Positions 1 to 10,756 of a DNA stretch of 62,989 nt are shown here, piece after piece. Position numbers and translations under genes: made by a program. Source of the stretch: an uncultured Pelagibacteraceae bacterium. Its GTDB lineage: Bacteria; Pseudomonadota; Alphaproteobacteria; Pelagibacterales; Pelagibacteraceae. Location: positions 1-62,989 of the forward strand of contig CACJRE010000003.1 of the NCBI GenBank assembly GCA_902595745.1, in the 5' to 3' direction. The notes under the pieces are model-generated. The model made no database searches. It was given only the letters and a program-made list of their open reading frames with translations, and was not told the DNA's origin. Each line of letters begins with the position of its first letter. Within the stretch, counting starts at the first letter, position 1.

Positions 1-1
1 C

Positions 2-391
2 ATGGTAGATGGAACAAAATCAAAAAGACAAGTAAATGCTGCAGAATTAGCAAATATTTTAATTAACGAAAAAATAGGAGAGCAAGATAAAATTATTTTA
101 GAAAGTGTTAGTGCTATGCCAGGTCAGGGAGTTACTGGAATGTTTAGCTTTGGACAATCATTTGGTGTTATAAAAGGAGTTTGCGCAGCATTAAAGTTAC
201 CATTACATTTGGTAAGACCAGTAAAATGGAAAAAACATTTTAATTTGTTAAATTCAGAAAAAGATGCAAGTAGAACAAAGGTAATAGAAATGTTTCCTTA
301 TATTTCATCAGAAGTTTCAAAAAAAAAGGACGCCAATAAAGCAGATGCTATATTAATAGCCAAATATTTTTTTGAAACTGTAAGAAATTAG
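2..391 (+). CDS. RuvC-like Holliday junction resolvase / RNase H-fold nuclease (5' partial)
   Basis: This is the C-terminal part of a RuvC-type RNase H-fold nuclease. The reading frame is open at the window edge, and the N-terminal strand with the first catalytic Asp (IxGIDPG-like) is missing, so the true start lies outside. Visible features are the second acidic strand (IILESVSAMPGQG, Glu near residue 34), the FGQSFGVIKG helix matching RuvC's 'LGQARGVA' region, and a C-terminal KDANKADAILIAKY segment like the RuvC 'HDAADALAIA' helix that carries the last two catalytic Asp. Such enzymes cut branched DNA in recombination. It sits 50 bp before tolQ; in many proteobacteria ruvC-ruvA-ruvB lie just upstream of the tol genes, but ruvA, ruvB and ybgC are not between them here. 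It could be canonical RuvC or a divergent RuvC-like resolvase; the missing N-terminus prevents a decision. Confidence 0.7.
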   Translation: MVDGTKSKRQVNAAELANILINEKIGEQDKIILESVSAMPGQGVTGMFSFGQSFGVIKGVCAALKLPLHLVRPVKWKKHFNLLNSEKDASRTKVIEMFPYISSEVSKKKDANKADAILIAKYFFETVRN

Positions 392-441
392 TTGTTTATT
401 TAAGTCAAAATAAAGACACATTTAAGTGTGAAGAGATAGGT

Positions 442-1116
442 ATGGAAGCTGATATTACATCACAAGCGGTTGGATTGGGCGCAAATACTGACTTTTCATT
501 AATGAGCTTATTTTTAAGAGCTGACATAATTGTGAAATCAGTAATGATTATTTTGATAGTCTGTTCAATTTATTCTTGGGCTGTGATTATAGAAAAATTA
601 AGATTATTTAGAAAGATAAATAAATCATCTGACGAGTTTGAAGAAAAATTTTGGAACTCTAAGTCTGCTGAAACATTTTATAATAGTTTACCAGCTAAAG
701 CCAATGACCCCATGACAGTTGTATTTCAAGATGCAATGGAAAATTTACTGAAAAAAAAATTTAAAAATAATTTAAGTGAAAAAATGAGTACTTTTTTAGA
801 AGTTGGAATTGAAAAACAGATGTCTAAAATCGACAAAGGTTTTACTTTTCTTGCAACGGTAGGATCTACAGCACCTTTTATCGGGTTGTTTGGTACAGTG
901 TGGGGTATAATGAACTCATTTCAATCGATTGCTATTTCAAGAAATACAAGTTTAGCGATTGTAGCCCCAGGTATAGCAGAAGCACTATTTGCGACTGCAT
1001 TAGGTTTGTTAGCAGCAATACCTGCTGTAGTAGCTTATAATAAATTTAATACAGATTCTCAAAAGTATTCTCAAAAATTAGAAAATTTTTCAAAAAGATT
1101 TTTAACTATAATTTAA
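442..1116 (+). CDS. tolQ: TolQ, Tol-Pal proton channel subunit
   Basis: Inner-membrane subunit of the TolQ-TolR-TolA motor that uses the proton motive force to constrict the envelope at division. At 224 aa it is normal for the MotA/TolQ/ExbB family. There is one transmembrane helix at about residues 28-50, a cytoplasmic loop, and two C-terminal helices at about 130-160 and 170-202, with family-typical segments TVGSTAPFIGLFGTVWGI and GIAEALFATALGLLAAIP. It is the first gene of the tolQRAB-pal run; its stop is followed directly by the tolR ATG with no spacer. The start has only a weak purine-rich leader (gagatagg). Confidence 0.96.
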   Translation: MEADITSQAVGLGANTDFSLMSLFLRADIIVKSVMIILIVCSIYSWAVIIEKLRLFRKINKSSDEFEEKFWNSKSAETFYNSLPAKANDPMTVVFQDAMENLLKKKFKNNLSEKMSTFLEVGIEKQMSKIDKGFTFLATVGSTAPFIGLFGTVWGIMNSFQSIAISRNTSLAIVAPGIAEALFATALGLLAAIPAVVAYNKFNTDSQKYSQKLENFSKRFLTII

Positions 1117-1533
1117 ATGGCATTTAAATTAAATCGTTCGTCAAAAGAACCTATGAGCGAGATTAATGTTACTCCGTTTGTTGATGTAATGCTAGTATTA
1201 CTAATTATTTTTATGGTAACAGCTCCATTATTGACAGTTGGTGTACAAGTAGATCTACCAGAGTCTTCTGCAGACTCTCTTCCAGAAGAAACAGAACCAC
1301 TTACACTTTCAATAAATGCAAAAGGTGAGATATTCATACAAGAAGCGAAAGTAGAATATGATAACATCATTGCAAAAGTCTTGGCAGTTTCTAAAAATAG
1401 GACAGATACAAGAATTTTTGTAAGAGGCGACAAAACAATTAATTATGGAAGAGTTTTAGAAATAATGGGTTTGTTGTCTGGATCAGGTTTTACTAAAGTT
1501 GCATTAATATCTGAGCCTTATAAACAAAGATAA
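1117..1533 (+). CDS. tolR: TolR, Tol-Pal motor subunit
   Basis: ExbD/TolR family protein of 138 aa. A short cytoplasmic N-terminus carries SEINVTPFVDVMLVLL, followed by one transmembrane helix (about 18-40) and a periplasmic domain. Asp23 in the helix is the residue known in this family to take part in proton translocation. It works with TolQ to energise TolA. The ATG directly abuts the tolQ stop codon, so translational coupling is likely. Confidence 0.96.
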   Translation: MAFKLNRSSKEPMSEINVTPFVDVMLVLLIIFMVTAPLLTVGVQVDLPESSADSLPEETEPLTLSINAKGEIFIQEAKVEYDNIIAKVLAVSKNRTDTRIFVRGDKTINYGRVLEIMGLLSGSGFTKVALISEPYKQR

Positions 1534-1540
1534 AAATCAT

Positions 1541-2401
1541 ATGAATAGAAGTATAATTATATCTTCTGTTTTACATGCAGCTTTAATTTATATTACTGCC
1601 ATGAGTTTGCCTTTTTTAGCTAAAAAGCCTTTAGATATTCCACCGATTGTTTCTGTGGAATTAATTCAAATAGCTGAAAAAACAAACATTCCATTTGCTC
1701 CTAAAGCAAAAAAAATAATTGAGAAAGCAAAAGAAAAAGAAAAAAAACTGGTTTCAGAACAAGCACCACCTAAGAAAGTTAAAAAAACTAAAACAAAAAC
1801 AGTTGTCTCAGTTGATAAAAACGAAAAAATAGACACCAAAGCACCAGAAGCAATCCCATTACCTGAAAAAACTGTGAAAAAGATCGAAACAAAGACGGAA
1901 AACAAACAAAATCCTGATAAATTAGATGAAGATGTAAAACAAGTTTCAGAATTTGAAAAAAAAGAGTTTGTTGATTTAGACAATATCGCAAAATTAATTG
2001 ATAAAGCAAAAGAAGATACCGCAAAAGTAGTTAAAAAAGACAACGATATTACTCAAGATCAAGATAAAAATATTGTAACTTCAGGATTAACTTTGAGTGA
2101 AGAAGATGCTTTAAAAGCTCAAATTTTTGGATGTTGGAGCATTCCTCTTGGATTACCATACAATGAAGATTTATTGGTAAGAATTAAACTAATGCTTGAG
2201 CCAGATGGTTCCGTAGCAAAAACAGAAATTTTAGATCATGCTAGAATGAATAAGCCTGGCCAAGGTTTTTACAAAGTACTTGCTGAAAGTGCGTTAAGAG
2301 CTGTAAAATTATGCCAACCATTAAGAGTTCCTACATCAGGTTATGAAAGATGGAAAGAATTACAATTAAATTTTGATGCAAGAGAGATGTTAGAAGGATA
2401 A
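1541..2401 (+). CDS. tolA: TolA-like envelope-spanning protein
   Basis: A 286-aa protein with the TolA layout: an N-terminal transmembrane anchor (about 8-26), a long Lys/Glu/Thr/Pro-rich charged region (about 50-180) that would span the periplasm, and a C-terminal globular domain (about 190-286) with a TonB/TolA-C-like strand (LLVRIKLMLEPDGSV). TolA links the TolQR motor to Pal at the outer membrane. The call rests on architecture and position between tolR and tolB, because TolA sequence is poorly conserved. The helical linker is shorter than in E. coli TolA, as is usual in alphaproteobacteria. Confidence 0.88.
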   Translation: MNRSIIISSVLHAALIYITAMSLPFLAKKPLDIPPIVSVELIQIAEKTNIPFAPKAKKIIEKAKEKEKKLVSEQAPPKKVKKTKTKTVVSVDKNEKIDTKAPEAIPLPEKTVKKIETKTENKQNPDKLDEDVKQVSEFEKKEFVDLDNIAKLIDKAKEDTAKVVKKDNDITQDQDKNIVTSGLTLSEEDALKAQIFGCWSIPLGLPYNEDLLVRIKLMLEPDGSVAKTEILDHARMNKPGQGFYKVLAESALRAVKLCQPLRVPTSGYERWKELQLNFDAREMLEG

Positions 2402-2410
2402 TATAAAGTA

Positions 2411-3754
2411 ATGAAAAAAAATTTATTTATCTTATTTTTGATATTTTTAATACCAAATAAGGCTTTTGCTTTAATTGAGGTTGATATTACAAGAGGTAAT
2501 TTAAATCCACTTCCATTAGCAGTTTCACCTTTATCAATTGATGATAATTCAAAAAAAAGTTTTGAAAATATTCTTAAAAAAGAGAATATTGGGTCTGAAA
2601 TTTCTATAATTGTTGAAAATAACTTAAGAACGTCTGGCCTATTTAATCCTCTAAATAAAGATGCATTTCTACAAGCACCTGATATTGCAAATTTAAAACC
2701 TAGATTTGAAGATTGGAATTTAATTAAAGCTCAAGCCCTTATCACAGGTAAAGTAAGATATGTTGATGATAAATTAAGAGTTGAATTTAGATTGTGGGAT
2801 GTTTTGGCAGCAAAAGAAATGATGGCATTAGCATTTACTACAGTGCCAAGCAATTGGAGAAGAGTGGGTCACATTATATCGGATAAGGTTTATGAAAGAT
2901 TAACTGGGGAAAAAGGATATTTTGATACAAGAATAATTTATGTTGCTGAGGAAGGTCCAAAAACTCAAAGAAAAAAAAGATTGGCAATAATGGATCAAGA
3001 TGGGGCTAATAATAAATTTCTTACACTTGGAAATGAACTTGTATTAACTCCAAGATTTAATCCTACTAGTCAAATGGTTACTTATCTGTCTTATTTTAAA
3101 AATTTACCAAGAGTTTATCTATTAGATATCGAAACAGGAACTCAAGAAGTTGTGGGTGATTTTCCTGGGATGACTTTTGCACCTAGGTTTTCTCCAGATG
3201 GAAAAAAAATTATTATGAGTTTTGCTAAAGATGGAAAATCAGACATATATACTATGGATTTAGAAAATAGATTAGTTGAAAAAATTACAAATCATCCTTC
3301 AATTGACACTTCACCATCTTACTCTCCTAATGGAAAGTATATTGCTTTTAATTCTGATAGAAGTGGTTACCAACAAATCTACATTATGAGAAGTGATGGT
3401 AGTGATGTTAAAAGAATTTCATTTGGAAATGGTATTTATGGCACTCCTGTATGGTCACCTAGAGGAGACTTGATAGCTTTTACTAAATTACATAAGGGTA
3501 AATTTTATATTGGTGTTATGAGAACAGATGGCAAAGGTGAAAGACTTTTAACAGAAAACTACTACCAAGAAGCACCATCCTGGTCTCCAAATGGAAGAGT
3601 TTTAATCTTTTATAGAGAAACCAAAACTAACGCTAAAGGCGAAGGATTTTCTGCAAAATTATGGTCAATAGATTTAACTGGCTATAATGAACGATTAGTT
3701 GAAACCCAGACTGATGCTTCCGACCCATCATGGTCATCATTATTAAGTAATTAG
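2411..3754 (+). CDS. tolB: TolB, periplasmic beta-propeller protein
   Basis: A 447-aa periplasmic TolB. It has a Sec signal peptide (hydrophobic 4-20, ending AFA before [10 protein letters not shown]), an N-terminal alpha/beta domain, then a six-bladed propeller of PD40 repeats. The repeats are visible as [41 protein letters not shown] and [13 protein letters not shown]. TolB binds Pal and is part of the Tol-Pal envelope-constriction machine. It starts 9 bp after tolA and is followed by pal, keeping the standard order. Confidence 0.97.
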   Translation: MKKNLFILFLIFLIPNKAFALIEVDITRGNLNPLPLAVSPLSIDDNSKKSFENILKKENIGSEISIIVENNLRTSGLFNPLNKDAFLQAPDIANLKPRFEDWNLIKAQALITGKVRYVDDKLRVEFRLWDVLAAKEMMALAFTTVPSNWRRVGHIISDKVYERLTGEKGYFDTRIIYVAEEGPKTQRKKRLAIMDQDGANNKFLTLGNELVLTPRFNPTSQMVTYLSYFKNLPRVYLLDIETGTQEVVGDFPGMTFAPRFSPDGKKIIMSFAKDGKSDIYTMDLENRLVEKITNHPSIDTSPSYSPNGKYIAFNSDRSGYQQIYIMRSDGSDVKRISFGNGIYGTPVWSPRGDLIAFTKLHKGKFYIGVMRTDGKGERLLTENYYQEAPSWSPNGRVLIFYRETKTNAKGEGFSAKLWSIDLTGYNERLVETQTDASDPSWSSLLSN

Positions 3755-3826
3755 TCTAAAAAACTTGATTTTTTGACTTGAAACCTCTAATTAGTTGTGA
3801 AAAAGTAAGAAATTGAAATTAGCAGC

Positions 3827-3832
3827 AAGGAG
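3827..3832 (+). promoter_or_regulatory. Shine-Dalgarno site deciding the pal start
   Basis: AAGGAG, 7 nt upstream of the ATG at 3840. Most genes in this window lack so clear a site. It fixes the start of pal nine codons inside the longest frame and suggests high translation of this abundant lipoprotein. Confidence 0.8.
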
Positions 3833-3839
3833 CAATTTA

Positions 3840-4331
3840 ATGATATTGAGCAAAATTTACAAAAACACACTTTTAATATTAGCAACGTGCCTGGTGTTAT
3901 CTGCATGTGCAACAAAAAAACAAGTAGTAACTGACATCGAAGGTCAAATGCAAGGTGATGTTTACACAGGAACAGAAACAGTTGAATATTTAGCTGACGG
4001 TGTTCCAGATAGAGTTTTCTTTGCAACAAACGAAACTATATTAACAACAGCTTCTAGAGAAACTTTGAGAGCTCAAGCTGCTTGGTTAAGAAAAAACTCT
4101 AACATCAATGTTGTTCTTGAAGGACATGCTGATGAAAGAGGAACTAGAGAATATAACTTAGCTCTTGGAGAAAGAAGAGCTAACTCAGCAAAAGATTACT
4201 TGATGACTTATGGAATATCTTCAGACAGGATTTCAGTAATAAGTTATGGAAAAGAAAGACCAGTAGATGCTGGATCAAACCCTTTAGCTTGGTCTAAAAA
4301 TAGAAGATCAGTAACTGTTAAAGCAAATTAA
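3840..4331 (+). CDS. pal: Pal, peptidoglycan-associated outer-membrane lipoprotein
   Basis: Start at 3840 was chosen over an upstream in-frame ATG at 3813 because an ideal Shine-Dalgarno AAGGAG (3827-3832) lies 7 nt before it and the resulting 163-aa protein begins with a proper lipoprotein signal. The lipobox is LSAC, so the mature protein starts at an acylated Cys. The C-terminal OmpA-like domain carries the peptidoglycan (diaminopimelate) binding region, seen as NINVVLEGHADERGTREYN and ALGERRANSAKDYL. Pal anchors the outer membrane to the wall and binds TolB/TolA. The gene is closed by a strong terminator at 4344-4382. Confidence 0.97.
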   Translation: MILSKIYKNTLLILATCLVLSACATKKQVVTDIEGQMQGDVYTGTETVEYLADGVPDRVFFATNETILTTASRETLRAQAAWLRKNSNINVVLEGHADERGTREYNLALGERRANSAKDYLMTYGISSDRISVISYGKERPVDAGSNPLAWSKNRRSVTVKAN

Positions 4332-4343
4332 AGAATTAAATTT

Positions 4344-4382
4344 AAAGACCCTAAAACGTAAAAGTTTTAGGGTCTTTTTTTT
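4344..4382 (+). terminator. Rho-independent terminator after pal
   Basis: Perfect 14-bp inverted repeat: AAAGACCCTAAAAC (4344-4357), 6-nt loop, GTTTTAGGGTCTTT (4364-4377), running into a T-tract to 4382. It lies 12 bp after the pal stop and before cpoB, so most transcripts of tolQRAB-pal should end here. It is the clearest intrinsic terminator in the window. Confidence 0.92.
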
Positions 4383-4407
4383 GCCATTTTTATAACCATA
4401 AATCTTA

Positions 4408-5406
4408 ATGCTAATGAGATTTACATTTAAATTAATATTAATAATTTTATTTAATTTAAGTTTTTTACAAAATTCCTATTCAGATAATCATAATATTTAT
4501 GAAACTTTGGAAATTATAAAGAATGACCTTAAAACTCTTGAAAGAGCAGTTTATTCAGGTTCAATAGAAATTGAAACTTCATCTAATGCTGACTCAAATG
4601 TCAAAATTGATAGTAACTCAGAGGATGTGCTTACTAGGCATTTATTAAAATTATCTGAAGTTGAAGATCAGTTTCGACAATTAACTAACAAATTTGAAGA
4701 AATTAATTTTAAACTTGATAAACTATCAAATAGGCTGTCAAAAATTCAAGCTGATAATCAGATAAGATTTCAGGATATAGAAACTGCAATGAGTTCTGGT
4801 GAGATTACAACTAAATTATCATCAAAGCCAAAAACAGATTTAAAAAATGAGATATTACCTGGAAGTTCTCAACCACAAGATCTTGGCACAATATCATATA
4901 AAGATACAGAAACATCCGAAACATCACAAAAAATTCAATCAGTGGATACTACAGCAACTGTTGTTACAGAAACTTTTCAAGCTGAGGAAAAAATATTACC
5001 ACAAGACTTATCTCCAAAAAAACAATATGAATTTGCAACAAGTTTTTTAAAAGTTGGTGACTACAGTACAGCTGAAAGAGCGTTTAGAGAATTTGTACTT
5101 TCAAATAGCGAACATGAATTGGCTGGTAGTGCTCAGTACTGGTATGCTGAAACATTTAGAATTAGACAACTTTATACAGATGCTGCATCAGCTTATTTAG
5201 AAGGTTATCAAAAATATCCAAAAGGCAATAAAGCTCCAATAAATCTTTTAAAACTCGGTGTATCGATGGTTCAAATTGGAGAAAAAGATCAAGGATGTAA
5301 AATGATAAATGGAGTAGAGTTACAATATCCTAAGGCCAATCAATCAGTAATCCAAAAAGCAAAATATGAGTCTAAAAAATTTGAATGTATCAAAGAAGAC
5401 TCATAA
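4408..5406 (+). CDS. cpoB: CpoB/YbgF-like Tol-Pal accessory protein
   Basis: A 332-aa exported protein. An N-terminal signal peptide (about 1-25, ending NSYSDN) is followed by a coiled-coil-prone region (about 70-125, RQLTNKFEEINFKLDKLSNR), a low-complexity linker, and C-terminal TPR-like repeats (about 205-325, KKQYEFATSFLKVGDYSTAE and following). This is the layout of YbgF/CpoB, which coordinates peptidoglycan synthesis with Tol-driven outer-membrane constriction. An in-frame ATG at 4414 is an equally possible start. Unlike many genomes it is separated from pal by a strong terminator. Its end overlaps the predicted tilS start by 41 bp. Confidence 0.88.
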   Translation: MLMRFTFKLILIILFNLSFLQNSYSDNHNIYETLEIIKNDLKTLERAVYSGSIEIETSSNADSNVKIDSNSEDVLTRHLLKLSEVEDQFRQLTNKFEEINFKLDKLSNRLSKIQADNQIRFQDIETAMSSGEITTKLSSKPKTDLKNEILPGSSQPQDLGTISYKDTETSETSQKIQSVDTTATVVTETFQAEEKILPQDLSPKKQYEFATSFLKVGDYSTAERAFREFVLSNSEHELAGSAQYWYAETFRIRQLYTDAASAYLEGYQKYPKGNKAPINLLKLGVSMVQIGEKDQGCKMINGVELQYPKANQSVIQKAKYESKKFECIKEDS

Positions 5407-6391
5407 GTTTTTATTAGATAAACTAAAAGATAAAAAAACTCTTCAAATATATAAAAAATTTGAAAAAAATTTACCAGATAAAAAAAAATTTATTGTAGCT
5501 GTTTCAGGTGGTCCAGATAGTCTTGCATTATCTTTTTTAGCAAAAATTTATTCAATTATAAATTCTATAGAAATAAAATATTTGATTGTCGATCATGGAC
5601 TGAGAAAAAACTCTAAATTAGAGGCTGAAGATGTTCAAAAAAAATTAAAAAATTTTTCAATAAAATTGAATATTTTAACCTGGAAGGGTAAAAAACCCAA
5701 AAAAAATATTCAGTCAATTGCAAGAGAAAAAAGATACAAGCTATTAACAGATGAAGCCAAAAAATATAAAATAAATTACATTTTACTAGGTCATCAACTA
5801 GATGATTTATTTGAAAATTTTTTTATAAGAATTTTGAGAGGTAGCGGTTTAAAGGGATTAATTTCGCTGGATAAAGAGGCACATTTAAATCAAGTAAATT
5901 TGATTAGACCTCTAATTGAAATAGATAAAAGGGATTTAATTTATATAAGCAATTATATTTTTGGCTCTTATGTTAAAGACCCTTCAAATGAAGATGATAA
6001 ATTTAAAAGAGTAAAAATAAGAAATTTTTTAAAACAATTAAATCTAGAGGGTTTTGATAGAAAAAAGTTTTTTTTAACAATAAAAAATCTAAAATTTGCA
6101 AACGAGAATATAGAGTTTTATATTAAAAAAAATTTAGAGGATAATCTCACAAATTTAACTCAAAAAAATAATATAATCTTAAAAAAAAATTTTTTTTCTC
6201 AGTCAAATGAAGTTGTATTTAGGTCTTTAAGTGAAGTAATTAAAATTGTAGGTAAAAAACATTATGCTGTTAGGGGAAAAAAAATTGAAAAGGTTATTGA
6301 TTTAATAAGAACTAAATCTTCCTTTAAAGTCACCTTAGGAGGTTGTATTATTAAAAAAGTTTATAAAACCGTAATTTTGTCCAAAGAGTGA
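5366..6391 (+). CDS. tilS: tRNA(Ile)-lysidine synthase TilS
   Basis: PP-loop ATPase that converts C34 of the CAU-anticodon tRNA-Ile to lysidine, which lets it read AUA. The ATP-binding PP-loop is SGGPDS at residues 47-52, followed by YLIVDHGLRKNS and GHQLDDLFENFFIRILRGSG, all typical of TilS. At 341 aa it has the catalytic domain and a short C-terminal region, as in many alphaproteobacteria. The proposed ATG lies inside the end of cpoB (41-bp overlap). No better ATG/GTG/TTG start was seen before the PP-loop, but the exact start is uncertain. AUA codons are frequent in this AT-rich genome, so the enzyme should be essential. Confidence 0.95.
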   Translation: MSLKNLNVSKKTHKFLLDKLKDKKTLQIYKKFEKNLPDKKKFIVAVSGGPDSLALSFLAKIYSIINSIEIKYLIVDHGLRKNSKLEAEDVQKKLKNFSIKLNILTWKGKKPKKNIQSIAREKRYKLLTDEAKKYKINYILLGHQLDDLFENFFIRILRGSGLKGLISLDKEAHLNQVNLIRPLIEIDKRDLIYISNYIFGSYVKDPSNEDDKFKRVKIRNFLKQLNLEGFDRKKFFLTIKNLKFANENIEFYIKKNLEDNLTNLTQKNNIILKKNFFSQSNEVVFRSLSEVIKIVGKKHYAVRGKKIEKVIDLIRTKSSFKVTLGGCIIKKVYKTVILSKE

Positions 6392-6457
6392 TAAAAATCA
6401 ATTATTTAATGATATTTTGTCACTTGTTTAACTCATAATAATTATTATCTTAACTCT

Positions 6458-8365
<1,908 letters not shown>

Positions 8366-8372
8366 TAAAAAA

Positions 8373-9428
8373 ATGAGGAGATATTACACGCGAGTGTGTA
8401 ATTTCTACTATGGTAAAGAGTCATTATTGTTAGTAAATAGTAATAAATCGATACCCCTCAATGGAAATAAAAGCATTTCATTTGATCACATTGAAATAAT
8501 ATCAAGAACTTCAAAAAAAAAAATTCCTATAAATAATATACACAAACTAACAAAATCATTAAAAAAACAAGTTAAAATAGATTTACTTAAAATAAGAGAA
8601 AAAAAAAAAAATTTTTCAAATTTAAATTTTATAAAAATTCCAAACATAATGGGAGTATTAAATCTAACACCAGACAGCTTTTCTGATGGAGGAAAATTTA
8701 ATACAAGTAAAAAGGGTTTAAAGCATGCTTTAGAAATGTTTAACTCAGGTGCAAATATTATTGATATTGGCGGAGAGTCTACACGCCCAGGATCAAAAAC
8801 AGTAGACGATAAAACTGAATGGAAAAGAATAGAAAAAATAATCAAATCGCTGAGTAAAAAAATTCCAATTTCATTAGATACAAGAAAATCAGAAATTATG
8901 AGAAAAGGAATTAAATATGGTGTTAAAATTATTAATGATGTTTCTGGATTAAATTATGATTCTGAAACTATTAATATTTTAAAAAAATACAAAATTCCTT
9001 TTGTTATCCAACATTCACAAGGAACACCTCGAAATATGCAAAATCAACCAAAGTATGAAAATGAATTATTAGATATATATGATTTTTTTGAAAAGAAGAT
9101 TAATTATTTAGAAAAAATTGGTATTAAACATAATAATATTATTATTGATCCAGGTATAGGTTTTGGAAAAATTTTGAAACATAATATTAATTTGATAAGC
9201 AATATTTCTATTTTTCATTCATTAGGTTTTCCTATACTTGTGGGTAATTCAAGAAAGAGATTTATAAAAGAAATAGCAGGAAAAAATGACAGCGAAGACA
9301 GAATTGGAGGAACAATAGCGTCCTCAATTTATCTAATGATGCAAGGTGTGCAAATTTTAAGAATTCATGATGTAAATGAATTGCTTCAGAGCATAAAAGT
9401 CTTTAAAGAAATGATAAAAAATTCATGA
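8373..9428 (+). CDS. folP: Dihydropteroate synthase
   Basis: Condenses p-aminobenzoate with hydroxymethyl-dihydropterin diphosphate in folate synthesis. The TIM-barrel core starts at about residue 90 with IMGVLNLTPDSFSDGG, then DIGGESTRPGS and ILVGNSRKRF, the pterin- and pABA-binding loops of DHPS. The protein is 351 aa because of an N-terminal extension of about 90 poorly conserved, Lys-rich residues. It starts 7 bp after ftsH and overlaps glmM by 4 bp (ATGA); the ftsH-folP-glmM order is widespread in proteobacteria. Confidence 0.96.
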   Translation: MRRYYTRVCNFYYGKESLLLVNSNKSIPLNGNKSISFDHIEIISRTSKKKIPINNIHKLTKSLKKQVKIDLLKIREKKKNFSNLNFIKIPNIMGVLNLTPDSFSDGGKFNTSKKGLKHALEMFNSGANIIDIGGESTRPGSKTVDDKTEWKRIEKIIKSLSKKIPISLDTRKSEIMRKGIKYGVKIINDVSGLNYDSETINILKKYKIPFVIQHSQGTPRNMQNQPKYENELLDIYDFFEKKINYLEKIGIKHNNIIIDPGIGFGKILKHNINLISNISIFHSLGFPILVGNSRKRFIKEIAGKNDSEDRIGGTIASSIYLMMQGVQILRIHDVNELLQSIKVFKEMIKNS

Positions 9429-10756
9429 CAAAAAAATATTTTGGAACAGATGGAATTAGAGGTCCAATGAATAGTAAACATATTAATGGGGATATGTTTT
9501 TTAAGTTTGGATTAGCATCTGGTACATATTTTAAATCACAAAAAAAAAGAAAACAAATAGCAATAATTGCTAAAGATACAAGATTATCTGGATATACACT
9601 GGAGCCTGCACTCGTTTCAGGATTAGCTTCAGCCGGAATGCACGTTTATACATTTGGACCTATGCCCACAAATGGTTTGGCAATGTTAACTAAAACAATG
9701 AAAGCAAACATGGGCATAATGATAACTGCTTCTCATAATCCTCATAGTGACAACGGTTTAAAATTATTTGGCCCTGATGGAATGAAATTATCTGATAAGA
9801 TCGAAAAAAAAATTGAAAAATTGATAGATAAAAAAATTTCAATAAATCTTTCTATTCCTGAAAAATTAGGAAGGGTAAAAAGATTAGAGAGTGGGACAAA
9901 AGAATATTTAAAAATACTTAAACAGAATTTTCCAAAAGAATTTAATTTAAGAGGATTAAGAATAGTAATCGATTGCGCAAATGGTGCAGGATATAAAGCT
10001 GGACCAGAACTATTGAAATCTTTAGGAGCAAAAGTATTTGCGATTGGTGTTAATCCAAATGGATTGAATATTAATCAAAACTGTGGCTCCACATATCCGA
10101 ATAAAGTTAAAAGTGCAGTAAAGAAATATAAAGCTCATCTTGGGATTTCCCTAGATGGCGATGCTGATAGGATTATTATGAGTGATGAAATGGGAAATAT
10201 AATTGACGGAGATCAAATAATTGCAGCAATAGCCACAAGATGGAAAAACAAAAAAATGTTAAGAGGTGGAGTTATTGGAACTTTGATGTCTAATTATGGT
10301 TTGGAAAAATTTTTTGAAGAAAATAAAATAAAATTTTTTAGAACAAATGTTGGAGACAGATATGTAAAAGAAAAAATGAAAAAAAATAATTTTAATCTTG
10401 GTGGTGAACAATCTGGACATATTATTTTGGGTAAATTTGCAACAACAGGAGACGGTCTGTTAGTGGCTCTTGAAGTTTTGTTTGCAATAAGAAAAGGGGA
10501 AAAAGCCAGTTCTTTCTTTAATAAGTTTAAAAAAACTCCTCAAATTTTAAAAAATATTTCTGTTAAAGATAAGTCAATAATTAAAAACCTTGATGTAAAA
10601 AAATCTATTAAAAAAGCTGAAAAATTAATGAATGGTTATGGAAGATTATTGGTGAGAGCGTCAGGTACAGAGTCAAAAATAAGAGTTATGGGTGAAAGTG
10701 AAAATAAAGCTCTTTTAGAGAAGTCTATAAATATTATTTTAACTAAAATAAAGTGA
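9425..10756 (+). CDS. glmM: Phosphoglucosamine mutase
   Basis: Interconverts glucosamine-6-P and glucosamine-1-P on the way to UDP-GlcNAc for peptidoglycan and LPS. It starts with the family signature YFGTDGIRG, has the phosphoserine loop TASHNP with Ser103, the Mg-binding DGDADR (about 246-251), and the sugar-phosphate-binding RASGTE near the C-terminus. The 443-aa length is normal. It overlaps folP by 4 bp at the start and thiD by 4 bp at the end. Confidence 0.97.
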   Translation: MTKKYFGTDGIRGPMNSKHINGDMFFKFGLASGTYFKSQKKRKQIAIIAKDTRLSGYTLEPALVSGLASAGMHVYTFGPMPTNGLAMLTKTMKANMGIMITASHNPHSDNGLKLFGPDGMKLSDKIEKKIEKLIDKKISINLSIPEKLGRVKRLESGTKEYLKILKQNFPKEFNLRGLRIVIDCANGAGYKAGPELLKSLGAKVFAIGVNPNGLNINQNCGSTYPNKVKSAVKKYKAHLGISLDGDADRIIMSDEMGNIIDGDQIIAAIATRWKNKKMLRGGVIGTLMSNYGLEKFFEENKIKFFRTNVGDRYVKEKMKKNNFNLGGEQSGHIILGKFATTGDGLLVALEVLFAIRKGEKASSFFNKFKKTPQILKNISVKDKSIIKNLDVKKSIKKAEKLMNGYGRLLVRASGTESKIRVMGESENKALLEKSINIILTKIK

